Assembly (NCBI GenBank): GCA_949752745.1
Contig: OX457027.1
Coordinates: forward strand, 17,874,603 to 17,938,602
DNA length: 64,000 nucleotides
Direction: 5' to 3'
Origin: Protula sp. h YS-2021
Taxonomy: Eukaryota > Annelida > Polychaeta > Sabellida > Serpulidae
The translations under genes and the position numbers were made by a program. The notes beneath the pieces are model-generated. The model was given only the letters and a program-made list of their open reading frames with translations, did no database searches and had not been told where the DNA came from. This document shows, piece after piece, positions 40,401-51,130 of the stretch. How positions within the stretch are numbered: the first letter of the stretch is position 1; the number at the start of each line of letters is the position of its first letter.

Positions 40401-43400
40401 GGGTACCGCCTTACTTTTGTCGTCTGCTTCACCATTTCGTCCTCTTGCGATGGAGACTTGTGTGTGGGATGGGGGGGAGGGGGGCGAGGGTGAGGGGGTG
40501 ACGGGTGAGGGGGGCGATGATAGGGTACCGCCTTACTTTTGTCGTCTGCTTCACCATTTCGTCCTCTTGCGATGGAGACTTGACTTGTTTCTTTGGCTCT
40601 TTTGGTGGCTCAGCAAAATGCTGGGAAAATAACTCCATGGCAGGCTGTCGGATCTTCCTTTTTAAATCTCTATGAATTCTTTCCGGTGGAAATAGCAGCA
40701 CTGAAAAGTGGTTTCAGTAATATTTTGCGTTTTACCAAAATTAAGCCGTTATCTGACGTAAGTTACGGTTCAGTTTCTTCTGCAAATTTAAGGTGTGATC
40801 ACTTGTTCTGTTAATACTGTTAATGTAGAAAATCTGTACTCTTCAAACACAACAGAATGAACAACCTAAAAACAGCTGTAAAACTAAAGGACATACGAAT
40901 TTAAATCTAGTTTAAATTGTAAACTGCTGCAAATAATATCAGCTCGCTACAAGAAATTGAGACCTTTAACCATGATAGAAACTACAAAATTTCACGGCAG
41001 TTCCGACATCCTGGTCGCCACTCGGCTATATATGTCGGCATACTACGAGCACCGTCTGGCAGAGCACAGAGCTCTGTTTTTATGCAGCACACGGCGTTAC
41101 CTTTCTTGAGCAGGTCCTCGCTCAGCGGCACGTTACGCTCTTTACACAGCTTGCAGATATCGTTGTATTCCTTGAAGCGCAGCTGGCGGAATTTGTTGAC
41201 CTGCTCGGCGACTTCGCCGCTCAGCGTGGACGGCGTCAGGTGGCTGTCGATAGCCGCGTCCCCTACAACCGAGCGTCATAACGTGTGTCCTTACGACGGG
41301 CCATTGTTCCGGCACCAAAATAAGGGGCACGGAAGCAGTTGTTACTGCATATTTTAAGACAGATTCAATACCATAAACATAAGTGCGTTATTATTCAATC
41401 ACACAATTAAACTAGAACCTCACTTCGCTAGCGAAATGTTAAACACTTGACAAAAATTAAAACGCAAAAATACTTCCTTCAATAAGTTATTTCTTGAATA
41501 ATATATTGCAAACAACACAGCTTGAACACGTCTTATAAGCCGAGTAGCGTTTGGTGTCTGTTGACTTCAGGTTTTATTGACTATCTAGCATACGCCGTGC
41601 TATCTATTTACGCAGTGAGAGCTCACACAAAACTGACTGTGCAAGTGTGTGTGATGTGGGTTAAATGCTATGCATTTACTTGCAAAAAATACACTCTTTT
41701 CACATGGCGTTTTAACAAAGAAAACGAAATCAAAGACGAAAATAAAAAGTGACATGCACATGTTCAGATCAAGCTCTTCATAAGTCCCAAGTTTCATGGT
41801 CGTAGGGCCCATAGTGTCAGAGAAGAAGAAGACACAAAAAATCGGAAAAACTGTCAAGAAGAAAAAAAAGGACGAATTTTGCTCGCCTAAATTCATATAA
41901 CCCTTACAAGCCAAAGGCTTGTCAAGTGTTAATTAATAGACTTTAAATTTAATAGCGTGCATTTCTGTGTTCATCATTTTAATATATCGATCATTATATA
42001 TAAAATATTATATATATAATTCATTAATTGTCATAAAGTTTTCGATGTAGTTGCTGCTCATCGAATTTCAAGTTATAATGAGTGTGTTATAATTCAATCA
42101 TATAATTAAACTATACATTATCAAGTCCAAGCGACCGTCCAGTATCAAAGGGTTTCATAATAGCGGATCAAATTTCGCAGATCAACTTGAAAGCTTTGTG
42201 CTGATTAACATTTTCAGAGATCATGTTCGATAAGCTCCTTGCTAGAATCCTATTAAAGACGAGCGTTCTAAAACTAGAACTGCCGAACACACTAACTCAG
42301 TCCTCCCCATCCATCCTGAATCCAAAGGATGGAAAAAGTGCGGCGAAGATAATTTTCTGGTAAAGTCCTCACCTGTTTTAAGAACATTCTTAGCATCCAG
42401 ATTGCTCGTCTCTCTTCTTTTAATTGGTTTCTGCGAATCATTTGGCTATAACATAAAACGCAACATGATTTAAACATCACACACAACAAATAAAAAAGCA
42501 ATGAAGGCAACTAGAACAGAAAACTGTACACATATTTATTCACACAACTGAGGCAATACAAGCCAACATGTCTTCTCTCAACCGCCATGTTGGTTTGTTC
42601 AAATACTAGTAGTCTGTGAGCAAAGATAGTTTCACATCGACACTTAGAGCTGACCGTGCGGGGTTTTAAGGGCGACAAGCGGAGGTCACACTTACCCCCT
42701 TCTTGCCTGTCAGCTTAGCCAGCGCCTCCCTGTCGCGTTTCCTCAGATCCAACATGGCCTCTTCCGAGTCAGCAATTCTCGTCTCTACTCTCGTATCGGG
42801 CGGCGGCGGCTCGAGATTTCGTGTCGATGACGTGGAGCTGATGGTACTCAGCGCTGATTTCACCCGCGACGGACTCTGTGTACGGTCCTGGAACACGGCA
42901 GCACATCACCACCGATACATACAGTCAAACTTCCTCACAACGATCACCTTCCCGACCGACTAAATGTTCAGTTGTTAACTAAATACAGATGTATTTCAGA
43001 ATGAAAGCTAGAAAGTGGAAGACAATAGTGTTCATTGGTTAGGTTATTTACAAAGTAGAGGTGTTCGCTAATGGAGGTTTTGCTGTGCTGATAACTGCCA
43101 GACACAGATGAATACCACAAACGGTCACCAGCTACAAGCACATCGAAAACGGTTAGCTGTTAAATTTGATTTAAGAAAGCGAATGACATAGAAATGCGCC
43201 TTTCCATGACAGTGCCCCTTTACAAGGACGCAACAAGGAATATATCTGCGAATGATAACGCCAAGCAACATGCCGAATAATGCTCAAAATGGTTTGCTCC
43301 ACTCGCATCGAGGTCTTAGGGCAAACCTGGCTGTGATCTGTGAAACTTACATGAGAAGTAAAGGTGCGGTCACCCTCTCTGTGGGCAGACGGCATGCTTC

Positions 43401-45895
43401 CCGTTCCGGCACTAGATATGGATTTCGTGACGTTTACTCTTTCATAGTCTGGAGACTCAAATCCCGACAGCTGTGAAAACTTGCCTAAAACAACACACAT
43501 TTTTTCGATGTCTTATTAGTCCTGATACATTTCGTTATTTCACTATTATTGATGCTGATGAATCGCATTACATTTCATCCACATGATTATGAAGATTTAT
43601 GTGTCATTTTTGTTGCCTTTGTTTGTCAATTGTATGACTCCAGCACGGGACCCTGGATATCCAGGCCATGCACTCACTCGGCGACGCAGAGAAGGAAGCG
43701 CTGTGCAGCTGTTTCCTCTTCGATTCCCGCTTCTCGATTTTCCACAGGCCCATTCCCTTAGCTAATTCTCTGTAGTCCAGCTCGTTGTTTAAATCGGTGT
43801 CCAGCGCCAGGATGAGATCTTCTAGAACCACTTCTGATATGGGGATGTTTGCCTGGAAATGTGTGCCCGAACTTACACTTACATGAAATGACAGTATGTT
43901 GCTTTAACGCCGACAAGCAAGTTCACTGTTGCGCTCACTTCGGCGAAAATGCGTATCTCGGTGAAACATTTGTGGTTAAAGCTCGATAGATTTCGAATGG
44001 CGCTTATTTCAAGCCAGTACGGGCGAACAAGTGACGTAATCAGACAGTACAAGCCGACCCCTTCCAACAGAGCAGTTATTTCTGAGCATTTAAGTCTCTT
44101 ATTACGATAAGTTGTTAACGACCACAGACTGCTCCTACGTTTTATGAAAACAAAGTACTTTTAAGTACCTTTAAAAGTGCACATCACAACACGTGTGTAA
44201 AACGTATCTGCATGGATACCACACAGTACCACACATGGTAAGTTACCTTCTGAATGGCGGTCCTGAATTCGTCTCTGGATACTTTCCAGTCCTTATCTTT
44301 GTCTACGCTCCGGAACAGATCAATCAGCCGGAGCTTCTTCTCGTGCAGAAACTTCTCTATAATCTTAATAGCTAATGGTGAAGGACGCTGTACTAATGGG
44401 ATCTCTTCTGGAAGGACAGCTTCAAGAGGAGTTTCTTCCCTCGGCTAAATATTGAAACAAGTAACCGGCAACGGAATTTTGTTCATTCAAAATTCAATAT
44501 CTACAAGTTAACTGCGAGGTTGGAAATGGTTGCCTGGCTTTAAAAAAATGTAACAGTTCGGTACAACTCTAACCAAAATATCCAAACTCTCATTTATATT
44601 GATCAGCTACCGCGACCGACGACGGGGGGAGGGGGGACGGCAAAGGCATGGGGATAAAGACCGAAGGAAAAGGGCACGCAAGGAGTAAAGGCCAAGGGGG
44701 TTAAAGGCCTGTTTTCGACGAAATCATAGTCTCTTAAAGCCAAAGAGTGTTGAATATCATATTTTTTATTTAGATGAATTACTTCCTTTCGTTTGACTGA
44801 GCCTCCAAAAAATAAAAGAAAAAAAAAAAACAAAAAAAAAAAAACAACAAAAAAAAAAAAACAACAAAAAAAAAAAAACAACAGAACACAGATTTAATGG
44901 CGGACTGGTAAGAGACTACATTCGCACGTACGCAGAACTGGAAAACATTCATTTGAAAGTGATCCTGCGGCTCAGATCCCAAGTTCGTAGGGTTAATGCA
45001 CTTAAAATATATATGAACCACCAGAGACGTTAGAAATACCAGCCAACTGACTTGTAAGATGCGCATGCGTACTTACAGGTCCTTACTACCGCGCATGGAA
45101 CAGTGCCATTTAAAAAAACCATCAGGACCAAAATAGCCATTAGAACTCTCTCATCTTTAGAAAACAGCAAAGAAGATATGTAAAAAATACAAGTAATTAT
45201 ATGTTTTGGGGTCTGCTATAGAAAACAGTCGAAAATAAAGTGTAACTAAATCAGCATTTATCAAAATAACTAACTTTCGTTCCACTGTTATATACGTTAA
45301 TGAAGACATGACAAATGCATACCGGCGTAGGCGGTCGCTTCGGATATTTCTCATCAAGCAATCTTCTCAGAACTCTTTTTTCAAGAGGTGTTTTATCGGG
45401 CTTTTTGCTTAAATACTCGTCATTCAATCCCATACTGTCTAAATCTTTCCTAAACGCCTTTCTATCATCCATCCATTTCTTATATTTAGCCACTTTGTCT
45501 TTCTCAAGTTGTTCCTGGATGATTTCTTTTGACGGTCCAAAATCAACCCGGACTGGGGGCTGCAACTCAGCAGTGACGCAGGTTGGCTCGATATAATCCC
45601 CAATTTTCTTGTCTTTGTCCGTGTACATTGGAGGTGCAACAATAAATCGTTTTCTACTGAGCGGAGCCCCCCAGATTTTCACAGCATATTTATAAGACTT
45701 TGTCTTCTTTAAGTCTCGATGCGCGTATCTTTTGAGCTGCTCTTCAATAGGCAGGTGATCTATGCGATCGGGGTCGAACAACCAGTCAAAGTTGAAGCTT
45801 GACCAGGTATCCATGTCGTCCGAAGCCACTGAAGCACTGCGCTCTGTCTCCATGGAGCCCGTGGTGACAGAGGCCTCCGTGATAACAGCTGCCAT
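37227..45895 (-). CDS. EFCAB12: Two-EF-hand protein, EFCAB12-like, 10 exons
   Basis: Exons in order: 45895-45323, 44444-44247, 43852-43678, 43484-43351, 42887-42696, 42445-42373, 41262-41093 (or -41101), 40620-40537, 38117-37942, 37458-37227. The start MAAVITEASVTTGSMETERS is followed by a charged N-terminal region with DLDSMGLNDEYLSKKPDKTP. EF-hand loop 1 (DKDKDWKVSRDE, ~239-250) and loop 2 (DTDLNNELDYRE, ~275-286) both have the calcium-binding acidic residues. A Ser-rich linker leads to the C-terminal block RYVNIYGRTDPNAFWPGHLL, and the protein ends VQYGSIA. The FWPGHLLDKL block and the DLDSMG..EYL..KP motif recall EFCAB12, a poorly characterised EF-hand protein; the exact family is inference. 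Calcium binding is likely, further role unknown. One exon is expanded into a tandem array (see separate entries). Confidence 0.85.
37942..38117 (-). CDS. EFCAB12: EF-hand gene exon 9
   Basis: VKVAKDGKIEVYVDSRRAYP through PHKMALSSGKAIIRRQVDC and WLTFEEYERLT. Acceptor TCTACAG in phase 0; the donor needed by frame is GTCTGT at 37941 (phase 2), a non-optimal site, and joins to give LTR-SLATRYVN. Confidence 0.85.
38306..38680. repeat. 18-bp minisatellite (GGTTGTTGCCAAGGAGGA), ~20 units
   Basis: Near-perfect 18-mers with GAGGAG/GAGGAA variants. The unit is a multiple of three, so every frame without a stop stays open, giving the 70-170-codon artefact ORFs on both strands. In the same intron as the micro-exon array. 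Confidence 0.97.
38879..40456 (-). repeat. EFCAB12: Tandem array of 14 splice-competent 42-nt micro-exons (~118-bp unit)
   Basis: Fourteen copies of a ~113-121-bp unit, each with a C-rich tract ending (A/T)CACAAG (transcript sense), 42 nt coding SPSQEDEMVKQTTK, and donor GTAAGG followed by CGGTACCCTATCATCG. First and last copies are 38879-38920 and 40415-40456; copy 15 is the authentic exon 8. The 42-mers come in only three versions: one common, a synonymous one in copies 2, 4 and 8, and copy 5 with SPSQENEMVEQTTK. All are free of stops and in phase 0/0. Copy 2 has donor GTAGGG. The G-runs on the plus strand vary in length. The array lies in the intron between exons 8 and 9, so each copy could be spliced in without shifting frame; use is not shown by the sequence. 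Confidence 0.92.
40537..40620 (-). CDS. EFCAB12: EF-hand gene exon 8: full-length source of the exon array
   Basis: Acceptor ATTTTCCCAG, then 28 codons: HFAEPPKEPKKQVK followed by SPSQEDEMVKQTTK, donor GTAAGG, phase 0 at both ends. The second half (42 nt, 40578-40537) is the unit that is repeated 14 more times downstream with its donor. The product is a charged Lys/Glu linker. Confidence 0.85.
41093..41262 (-). CDS. EFCAB12: EF-hand gene exon 7
   Basis: DAAIDSHLTPSTLSGEVAEQ then VNKFRQLRFKEYNDICKLCK through PLSEDLLKKG. GC-rich. Two donors: GTAACG after 41101 (phase 1), or GTGTGC after 41093 (phase 0). The next recognisable exon needs phase 0, so the second is used here; alternatively an unseen small exon lies between. 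Confidence 0.8.
42373..42445 (-). CDS. EFCAB12: EF-hand gene exon 6
   Basis: PNDSQKPIKRRETSNLDAKN then VLKT, ending phase 1 at donor GTGAGG (42372). Acceptor GTTATAG. The frame is fixed by the flanking exons; the longer open frame seen here is a different one. Confidence 0.8.
42696..42887 (-). CDS. EFCAB12: EF-hand gene exon 5
   Basis: 64 codons, DRTQSPSRVKSALSTISSTS through EEAMLDLRKRDREALAKL ending TGKKG. Low-complexity Ser/Thr and a PPPP run, then a charged helix. Acceptor GTTCCAG, donor GTAAGT, phase 0. Confidence 0.88.
43351..43484 (-). CDS. EFCAB12: EF-hand gene exon 4
   Basis: Acceptor TGTTTTAG; completes a Ser, then KFSQLSGFESPDYERVNVTK and a Ser/Thr-rich stretch ending DRTFTSH. A second AG (TTCACAG, 14 bases on) would put a stop in frame, so the first is chosen. 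Donor GTAAGT, phase 0. Confidence 0.85.
43678..43852 (-). CDS. EFCAB12: EF-hand gene exon 3: second EF-hand
   Basis: ANIPISEVVLEDLILAL, loop DTDLNNELDYRE, then LAKGMGLWKIEKRESKRKQ. Acceptor TTTCCAG, donor GTGAGT at 43677, phase 1. Reading past the donor stays open to the intron stop, which explains the longer frame. Confidence 0.9.
44247..44444 (-). CDS. EFCAB12: EF-hand gene exon 2: first EF-hand
   Basis: 66 codons, PREETPLEAVLPEEIPLV through the helix IIEKFLHEKKLRLIDLFRSV and loop DKDKDWKVSRDE, ending FRTAIQK. Acceptor ATATTTAG, donor GTAACT; phase 0 at both ends. Confidence 0.92.
44603..44885. repeat. A-rich low-complexity tract in EF-hand gene intron 1
   Basis: Poly-A runs punctuated by CAACA at 44817-44882. 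The poly-F frames on the minus strand are artefacts. Confidence 0.9.
45323..45895 (-). CDS. EFCAB12: EF-hand gene exon 1
   Basis: 191 codons, the longest real exon in the window. ATG at 45895 in good context (GTCGACATGG). Ends LLDEKYPKRPPTP at donor GTATGC, phase 0. Rich in Lys/Asp/Glu, without a signal peptide or membrane segment, so a cytosolic or ciliary location is likely. Confidence 0.92.
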
Positions 45896-45959
45896 GTCGA
45901 CAAATTTCTCTTATTACTGAAATGCCAAAATGAATTTATTTCACAAATGTAACAAAATA

Positions 45960-46040
45960 GTACCGTAATTTCGGGACTATAACCCGCACTAGACTTGCTT
46001 GTTTGTAAATTCGCAATATAACCCGCGGGTTTATACCGTT
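45960..46040. repeat. Transposon-end-like sequence (CCGTAATTTCGGGACTATAA)
   Basis: Lies just upstream of the EF-hand gene start. CCGTAATTTC.GGACTATAA resembles termini of short elements common in aquatic animals; the opposite end was not found. Confidence 0.35.
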
Positions 46041-46859
46041 AATTTAACCTCCGATATTAATCCATGGACAAACACATTACTTAATCCTTTGAAGAGCCTG
46101 TTTCCCCGAATTTTGTCCGACAGTCAGGGCCACTTTCCCCCCCCCCCCCCAACTCTGCACCCCACCCACTCTTGAACAGACTTTAAAATGGAATTGAAAA
46201 AAAAATCGGACGAACAGGCATCTATTCTGTGTAAATATGGAAGCAGTTTTTTCCAAGTCAAAAGTTGAATATTTTATGGCTTATGAATAAATGTATACAG
46301 TACATGATTTTATCTTATTGCAAATAAACTCATTTCGATATTGGCAAAGATGGAAGGATTAAGGGACGTTTGCCATCACAACAATTTACTTTCGCGCAAT
46401 TTGCCGTGATGACAAACGTCACTATTTACTTGTGGGCTTAAACAAAAGACAACAGCAAATAAGGTTAAGGGACGTTTGCCATCATTGGGTATTTTCCTCA
46501 CACCCCGGTGCATTCCCGGAAACGTCGGCGTTTGCCATCACAACACTGCGATCACCCAACACCGGAGTACGTTGGAGATATCGATGCTACCGGGAGTTTC
46601 TGAAGATAAGTTTGCGATTACACATCCACTACAGAGTACTTGCTCAAACAGTGGTAAAAAATACTATGAGACTCAAGGGTTTCTTTTCCAACACCACAGG
46701 CAGTTACCTGCTTAAAGCGTGCTGCCCCTAACTAAACCCTTCTCCCCACCTCGGAGGCTCATGTGCACTAATAAGCGTACCATATGAAATGCCTTGTTTA
46801 AACAAAGGCGCCTCCAAGTACCTTCAGTGAACACAGTCTGAATGACACACATTTTAAAT

Positions 46860-47090
46860 AGAAAAAAGAAAACAATTAAAAAAATTTTAAAAAAATCAAA
46901 AATCGTGATTTTTTTACATTGATTTAAATCACGATTTAAATCATGATTTAAATCATACCAGCCCTGCTTTGAATGTGCCTTGATTTTTCCAGATTTGACC
47001 AGATTTTGCCAGATTTTCCCGGCAATTGCCAGATTTGGCCGCCGGCAAGACAAAATCTAAATTTGACCGGTTTTTGGCCAACCCTGGTTA
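46860..47090. repeat. Tandem (GATTTAAATCAT)n palindromes and hAT-like ends
   Basis: ATCACGATTTAAATCATGAT-type self-complementary repeats end at CAGCCCTG (46961-46968). A second segment made of 'ccagattttgccagatttt' repeats ends at CCAACCCTG near 47087. Both read as CAGGG... from the minus strand, like hAT-type element termini. No transposase. Confidence 0.4.
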
Positions 47091-47286
47091 TATTCCCGAA
47101 ATTAAGATACTCTTTGTAGATTGGATGTTTAACATCATTTTCTTTAATCGGTTGATTTACAACTAAAGTGCGGAATTTTGTGCATTTATAAGGAACATTC
47201 AAAATAATAAAGGAAACTTGATAAAAGTTAACGCAAACTGTCACTCAATGGCATAGGAAAGCAACAACTTTTCAGGTTGGAACGAA

Positions 47287-47495
47287 CCAATAAGCGTAAT
47301 CACACTTTGAATGTTTCAAATAAAATGCGCAAGAATGTTGAGTTTCGACTGCAAGGGAACTGGGTTAAAAATGAAAGAGCTGATGGAAGAAATATAGCAA
47401 AAACCAGCTCATACTGGGAACCTAAAAGAAACTGAAACTTAAAACTATTTTTCTAACTTTGAATATTTTTTAACAGAACACGGGTAGTCCGAGAT
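47287..47495. repeat. Partial second copy of the NAA10-intron element
   Basis: AATCACACTTTGAATG, AAAATGCGCAAGAATGTTGA and CAGCTCATACTGGGAACC correspond to segments of the element at 28918-30306, with the interior deleted. Confidence 0.65.
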
Positions 47496-47779
47496 GACTC
47501 TTGCTTCCTTCCCAGCAAGAGTCACAGTACCTATAATAGAACATGTCATTGATCTCAATTTTGCCAAGTTCGGCGCACGACTGGGGCCAATGGCGTTATT
47601 TTAAAAGGTGCATGGGAGTTTCGCCGAGGTCGAAAATAATGCGCCATGGTACTTTTGAGTATACTTTTTAAGAAAAAGCCTGCTAATTCGAACCTCAGTG
47701 TCCTGAAACGTGCGCCGAAAGATCCAGAGCCTGGAAAATTGAGGTCAATGGTCATTTCTATTACAGGGACTGTGACCCT

Positions 47780-48780
47780 TTCTGTCCCAGGAAGATAGAA
47801 AGGACCCTCCGGGACTACTTACAAGTACACGCGTTGCGGAGCACGAAAATTGTATCATTTGGGCTAGGTTGAGATTCGTGGCTGTTTACAGATAGGAAAC
47901 ATATGAGCACACATTAATTTTCAGTCCCCTAAACTACACTCTCACAGTTTAAAGTTCACATAATAACGTGTAAAGCTTTAAAATTATACCATTTTCACAC
48001 AGAATCTGGACACTTCCGTTACTATTGTAAACAAAATGAATTATGGGATATCATTCTCGAAGAAAGGAGTTTTCAAATTCGTCTACCGAGTTGACCCGGT
48101 GCAAGTATTGACTGACAAGCTTTGTTAAACCTCCCCAGGATGGCTGTGAGTACCAATTTAGTGGAAGCATTCCAGCCTCTGTCTTTTATCCAAATAGGGG
48201 CTGACCTCCAGCAGTAAAGTATAACATACTATAGTTGAAAACCTTTCTGTGTCTATTCAGAGGTGAAAAATACTTCTATGGTGTTCTCATTTGGGATGAT
48301 CAGGAAAAAAAACTTTATATGAATTTCGATGAAGAATGTTCACAGGACATTTATTCTTCCAAATGCGACAATTTGGTGGCTTAACACCTCTTTTAGAAGA
48401 TCGTACATGCCCAATACTTGAACTTGAGAGTTTTTATTACTGAGTTGAATTAACTTCTTTAAAAATTCTGAATTCTTTGAAAGATCTTTACTAAAAGTCA
48501 TACTAAATTTCCAGTTGAAAGAAAACTCCAAGTAGTACAGATTTAAACAATATCCCAGTAAATATTCTATTCTCCATCAAACATCGATTTGAGGCTTTGC
48601 CACTGACTCGGCCAAATCGCAACATTTAATTTGATTATACCTTGGTTTTGAATGATCGCGACTATAGATCAACGTCTTTGGCATAGCTTTTGATAGGGGT
48701 TGGATAAGAAACATTAAATCTTGTTGCAATTTTGTTGTTATTTATAACAAATTTAGACCAACGTATCAGCAATGTCTGTA
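47780..48780. other. Intergenic DNA, nothing recognised
   Basis: No exon, RNA gene or structured repeat was recognised in this AT-rich kilobase. Confidence 0.5.
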
Positions 48781-48781
48781 A

Positions 48782-49147
48782 CTGAAGTATTTAATTTCTT
48801 AATACTCATTGTTATGAGTAAAATATCTTGCAGAAGCCATCAGTCTGGGTTTTCCAATGTGTTAACACCGGCTGTCGCGACCCATTAAAAGAATTTTATG
48901 GGATAAACCTCCATACATGGGTACCTCTAACAGGTGCTCTGTTGCTACGTTTAACCTACTTGACAACCATCCGACCAATCAGCGTCGGTAGAGTTCCTGT
49001 CATGTGATCGAACCATACCCAGCTTATCGTACCGTAGGATCCTACTTAATGATGAGACGGGGGGGGGGGGTATAATTCGAGTGATGGCTTCTACGTCTGC
49101 AAGATATTAACTCATAAAAATGAGAATTAAGAAATTAAATGCGTCAG
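48782..49147. mobile_element. Internally deleted DIRS-like copy with inverted termini
   Basis: Left terminus 48782-48842 and right terminus 49082-49147 are ~62-bp inverted repeats (TATTTAATTTCTTAATACTC against its complement; TGATGGCTTCTACGTC at the inner edge). The ~240-bp interior matches 24020-24230 of the larger relic (GGGTTTTCCA, CATGGGTACC, GACCAATCAGC.TCGGT). The reverse transcriptase region is absent. Confidence 0.75.
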
Positions 49148-50109
49148 TTTTAATTTCGAAAATATCGGCTTGTTGACAAAGAAACCATCGCTATGGATAA
49201 CTCAAACTGGCAGTAGGAATTGAATACCTAACGCATACGAACTGTTGACACACAGTCTACAATATATTACCTTGAAAAAAGACTGAAATGAAAGACATCG
49301 AGTTCGATTTATCTTTTAAATTTCCTCGAGGTCTCATGAATAATTCAATAACAATAACAACATTCAGTTGGGTTTCATTACGCCCATTGTGAACAATATA
49401 AAGCTCGACCATACCAACGTCGTCATATGAGCCAATGTTGCCCACCTCTTTTCACAAAGACAGCAATCCAGTAAATACCTAACTTGCCTGCTATGCCATA
49501 TGCTGACCCGTCGCAGTAGCGTATTATACCATGTGTATAGGTATAGAAGTCGCATTTACAAATACTTTTTGACCTCTTTTGACAATAAAGGCAATAATAA
49601 TAGAAAATAATGAAAAATAACCAATAAAGCACAAAAGAAAGATAGCTGGTAAATCAAATAATATAAGTGTGGAAGTAGATTTCAACGAAATCCGCATCCC
49701 CGCTAAAATATTTGCTCTTCATCAAGATACAATACATAGCACACAAGCGCTACGTTTGCTCACTCACTGGTGATAGAGGGGCGTTCAACATGTTGTACAG
49801 TGGGTTATTACAGTCTAATATGTGGGCTTGAATGTCAAAATTTTAATGTCCATTTTTGCAAATAAAATGTTAATGAATTTCTGAAAAAAGAATAAAGAGG
49901 GCCACATGGACATACTACTGTATATCTCCGTTAAATATTTGCCTCTGCAACTGTACGTCTGCCAAACATTGTCACTAGTATGTGTGACAATAATATGGCG
50001 CAAAATCAAAAGGAATCCTACTGAAATACCTTATCGCATTCCATGAATACAATAAACCAAGTCAAATAACTTTGAAGCTTGTCATGTAACACACATACAC
50101 ACACAAACA

Positions 50110-50118
50110 CACACACTA

Positions 50119-50189
<71 letters not shown>

Positions 50190-50197
50190 CTCTCTCC
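50110..50197. repeat. (TC)n microsatellite
   Basis: About 40 CT/TC units with few interruptions, preceded by a short (AC)n run. Confidence 0.97.
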
Positions 50198-50364
50198 GGT
50201 GCCCCTCCAGGAATAACTGTACAACTGTATGCGGCAAGAGGTAGCACTGCAGGGTCACACTCAAAGCAACACTACATACCCTATCCTCTTTTTTTCTTTT
50301 TTTTTTTTTGGTCCTCGGACTTGAAGTCAAGGACTCTTTAGCCTGAAAGCATTACATTTCAAGC

Positions 50365-51130
50365 GTGCCTTTCCTCCTGTACTCGGTTTACCAACCATTT
50401 GGGACCTATTACTCGGAGTGTGCCCGCGACTTACCCCCAACCCTTCGGCGCCCCACCAACCTTGTTCCGTTAAACCGAACCGCCGTTTTTAGCGTTCCCT
50501 CAACACAACCTAGAAGGCACCAGAAGGGAGCACCAATGTGGTCACCAATCCTACGTGCCCCCACAATTGTCGCTTGCAGCCGCTCCCAATATGTTGGCGG
50601 ACCGCGGATACTTTGTCACGAAAAACTACGGGGATGTGTCACCAGTCTGTGGGTGCCTCTCGCTTTTCTTTCGTTCCCGCTTTATGGTTCTCCTCTCTCC
50701 ATGTCGTGACGCCACACTAAGTTTATCGGCACGTGCTGTATGTTCATTGCCTGTGTCGACGCCGGTTGTGGGCCCTTGCAGTGTTTGAGAAAACTTGCTT
50801 TTGTAGGCGCATCCGGCGTTGTGGATCATTGTGCGTATGGCTCTTCTCAGTTGTCGATACCTGGCTCCCACTTGCTGGGACCGAAGTACCCGACCGCGGG
50901 CCTGAACTTTATTTCTCACACGGCTGTGTAGATATAGCACACGGAGCCGCTGAGCGGGTATACATGGTTTCTGTTGGAATATTAGAGCCTTCTCCTGTAA
51001 TGCCTTCTTAACAAAGCCTCTCTTTCCAGTTGTCGAGCCACAGATGCTGTGCCAAATGGGCAATCGATGTTGTGGTATATGTGCTGACAGGCATGGTCGG
51101 AGGGGGGATCCATGCGTCATCACGCCGTAA
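50365..51130. other. GC-rich block of unknown origin
   Basis: Distinctly GC-richer than flanking DNA and rich in CpG. Several overlapping open frames exist (for example 50626-51123 minus, 165 codons; 50733-51011 plus), but none shows a family motif I recognise. Composition resembles that of the DIRS-like relic's coding part, so a decayed mobile element is possible. No function is claimed. Confidence 0.4.
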
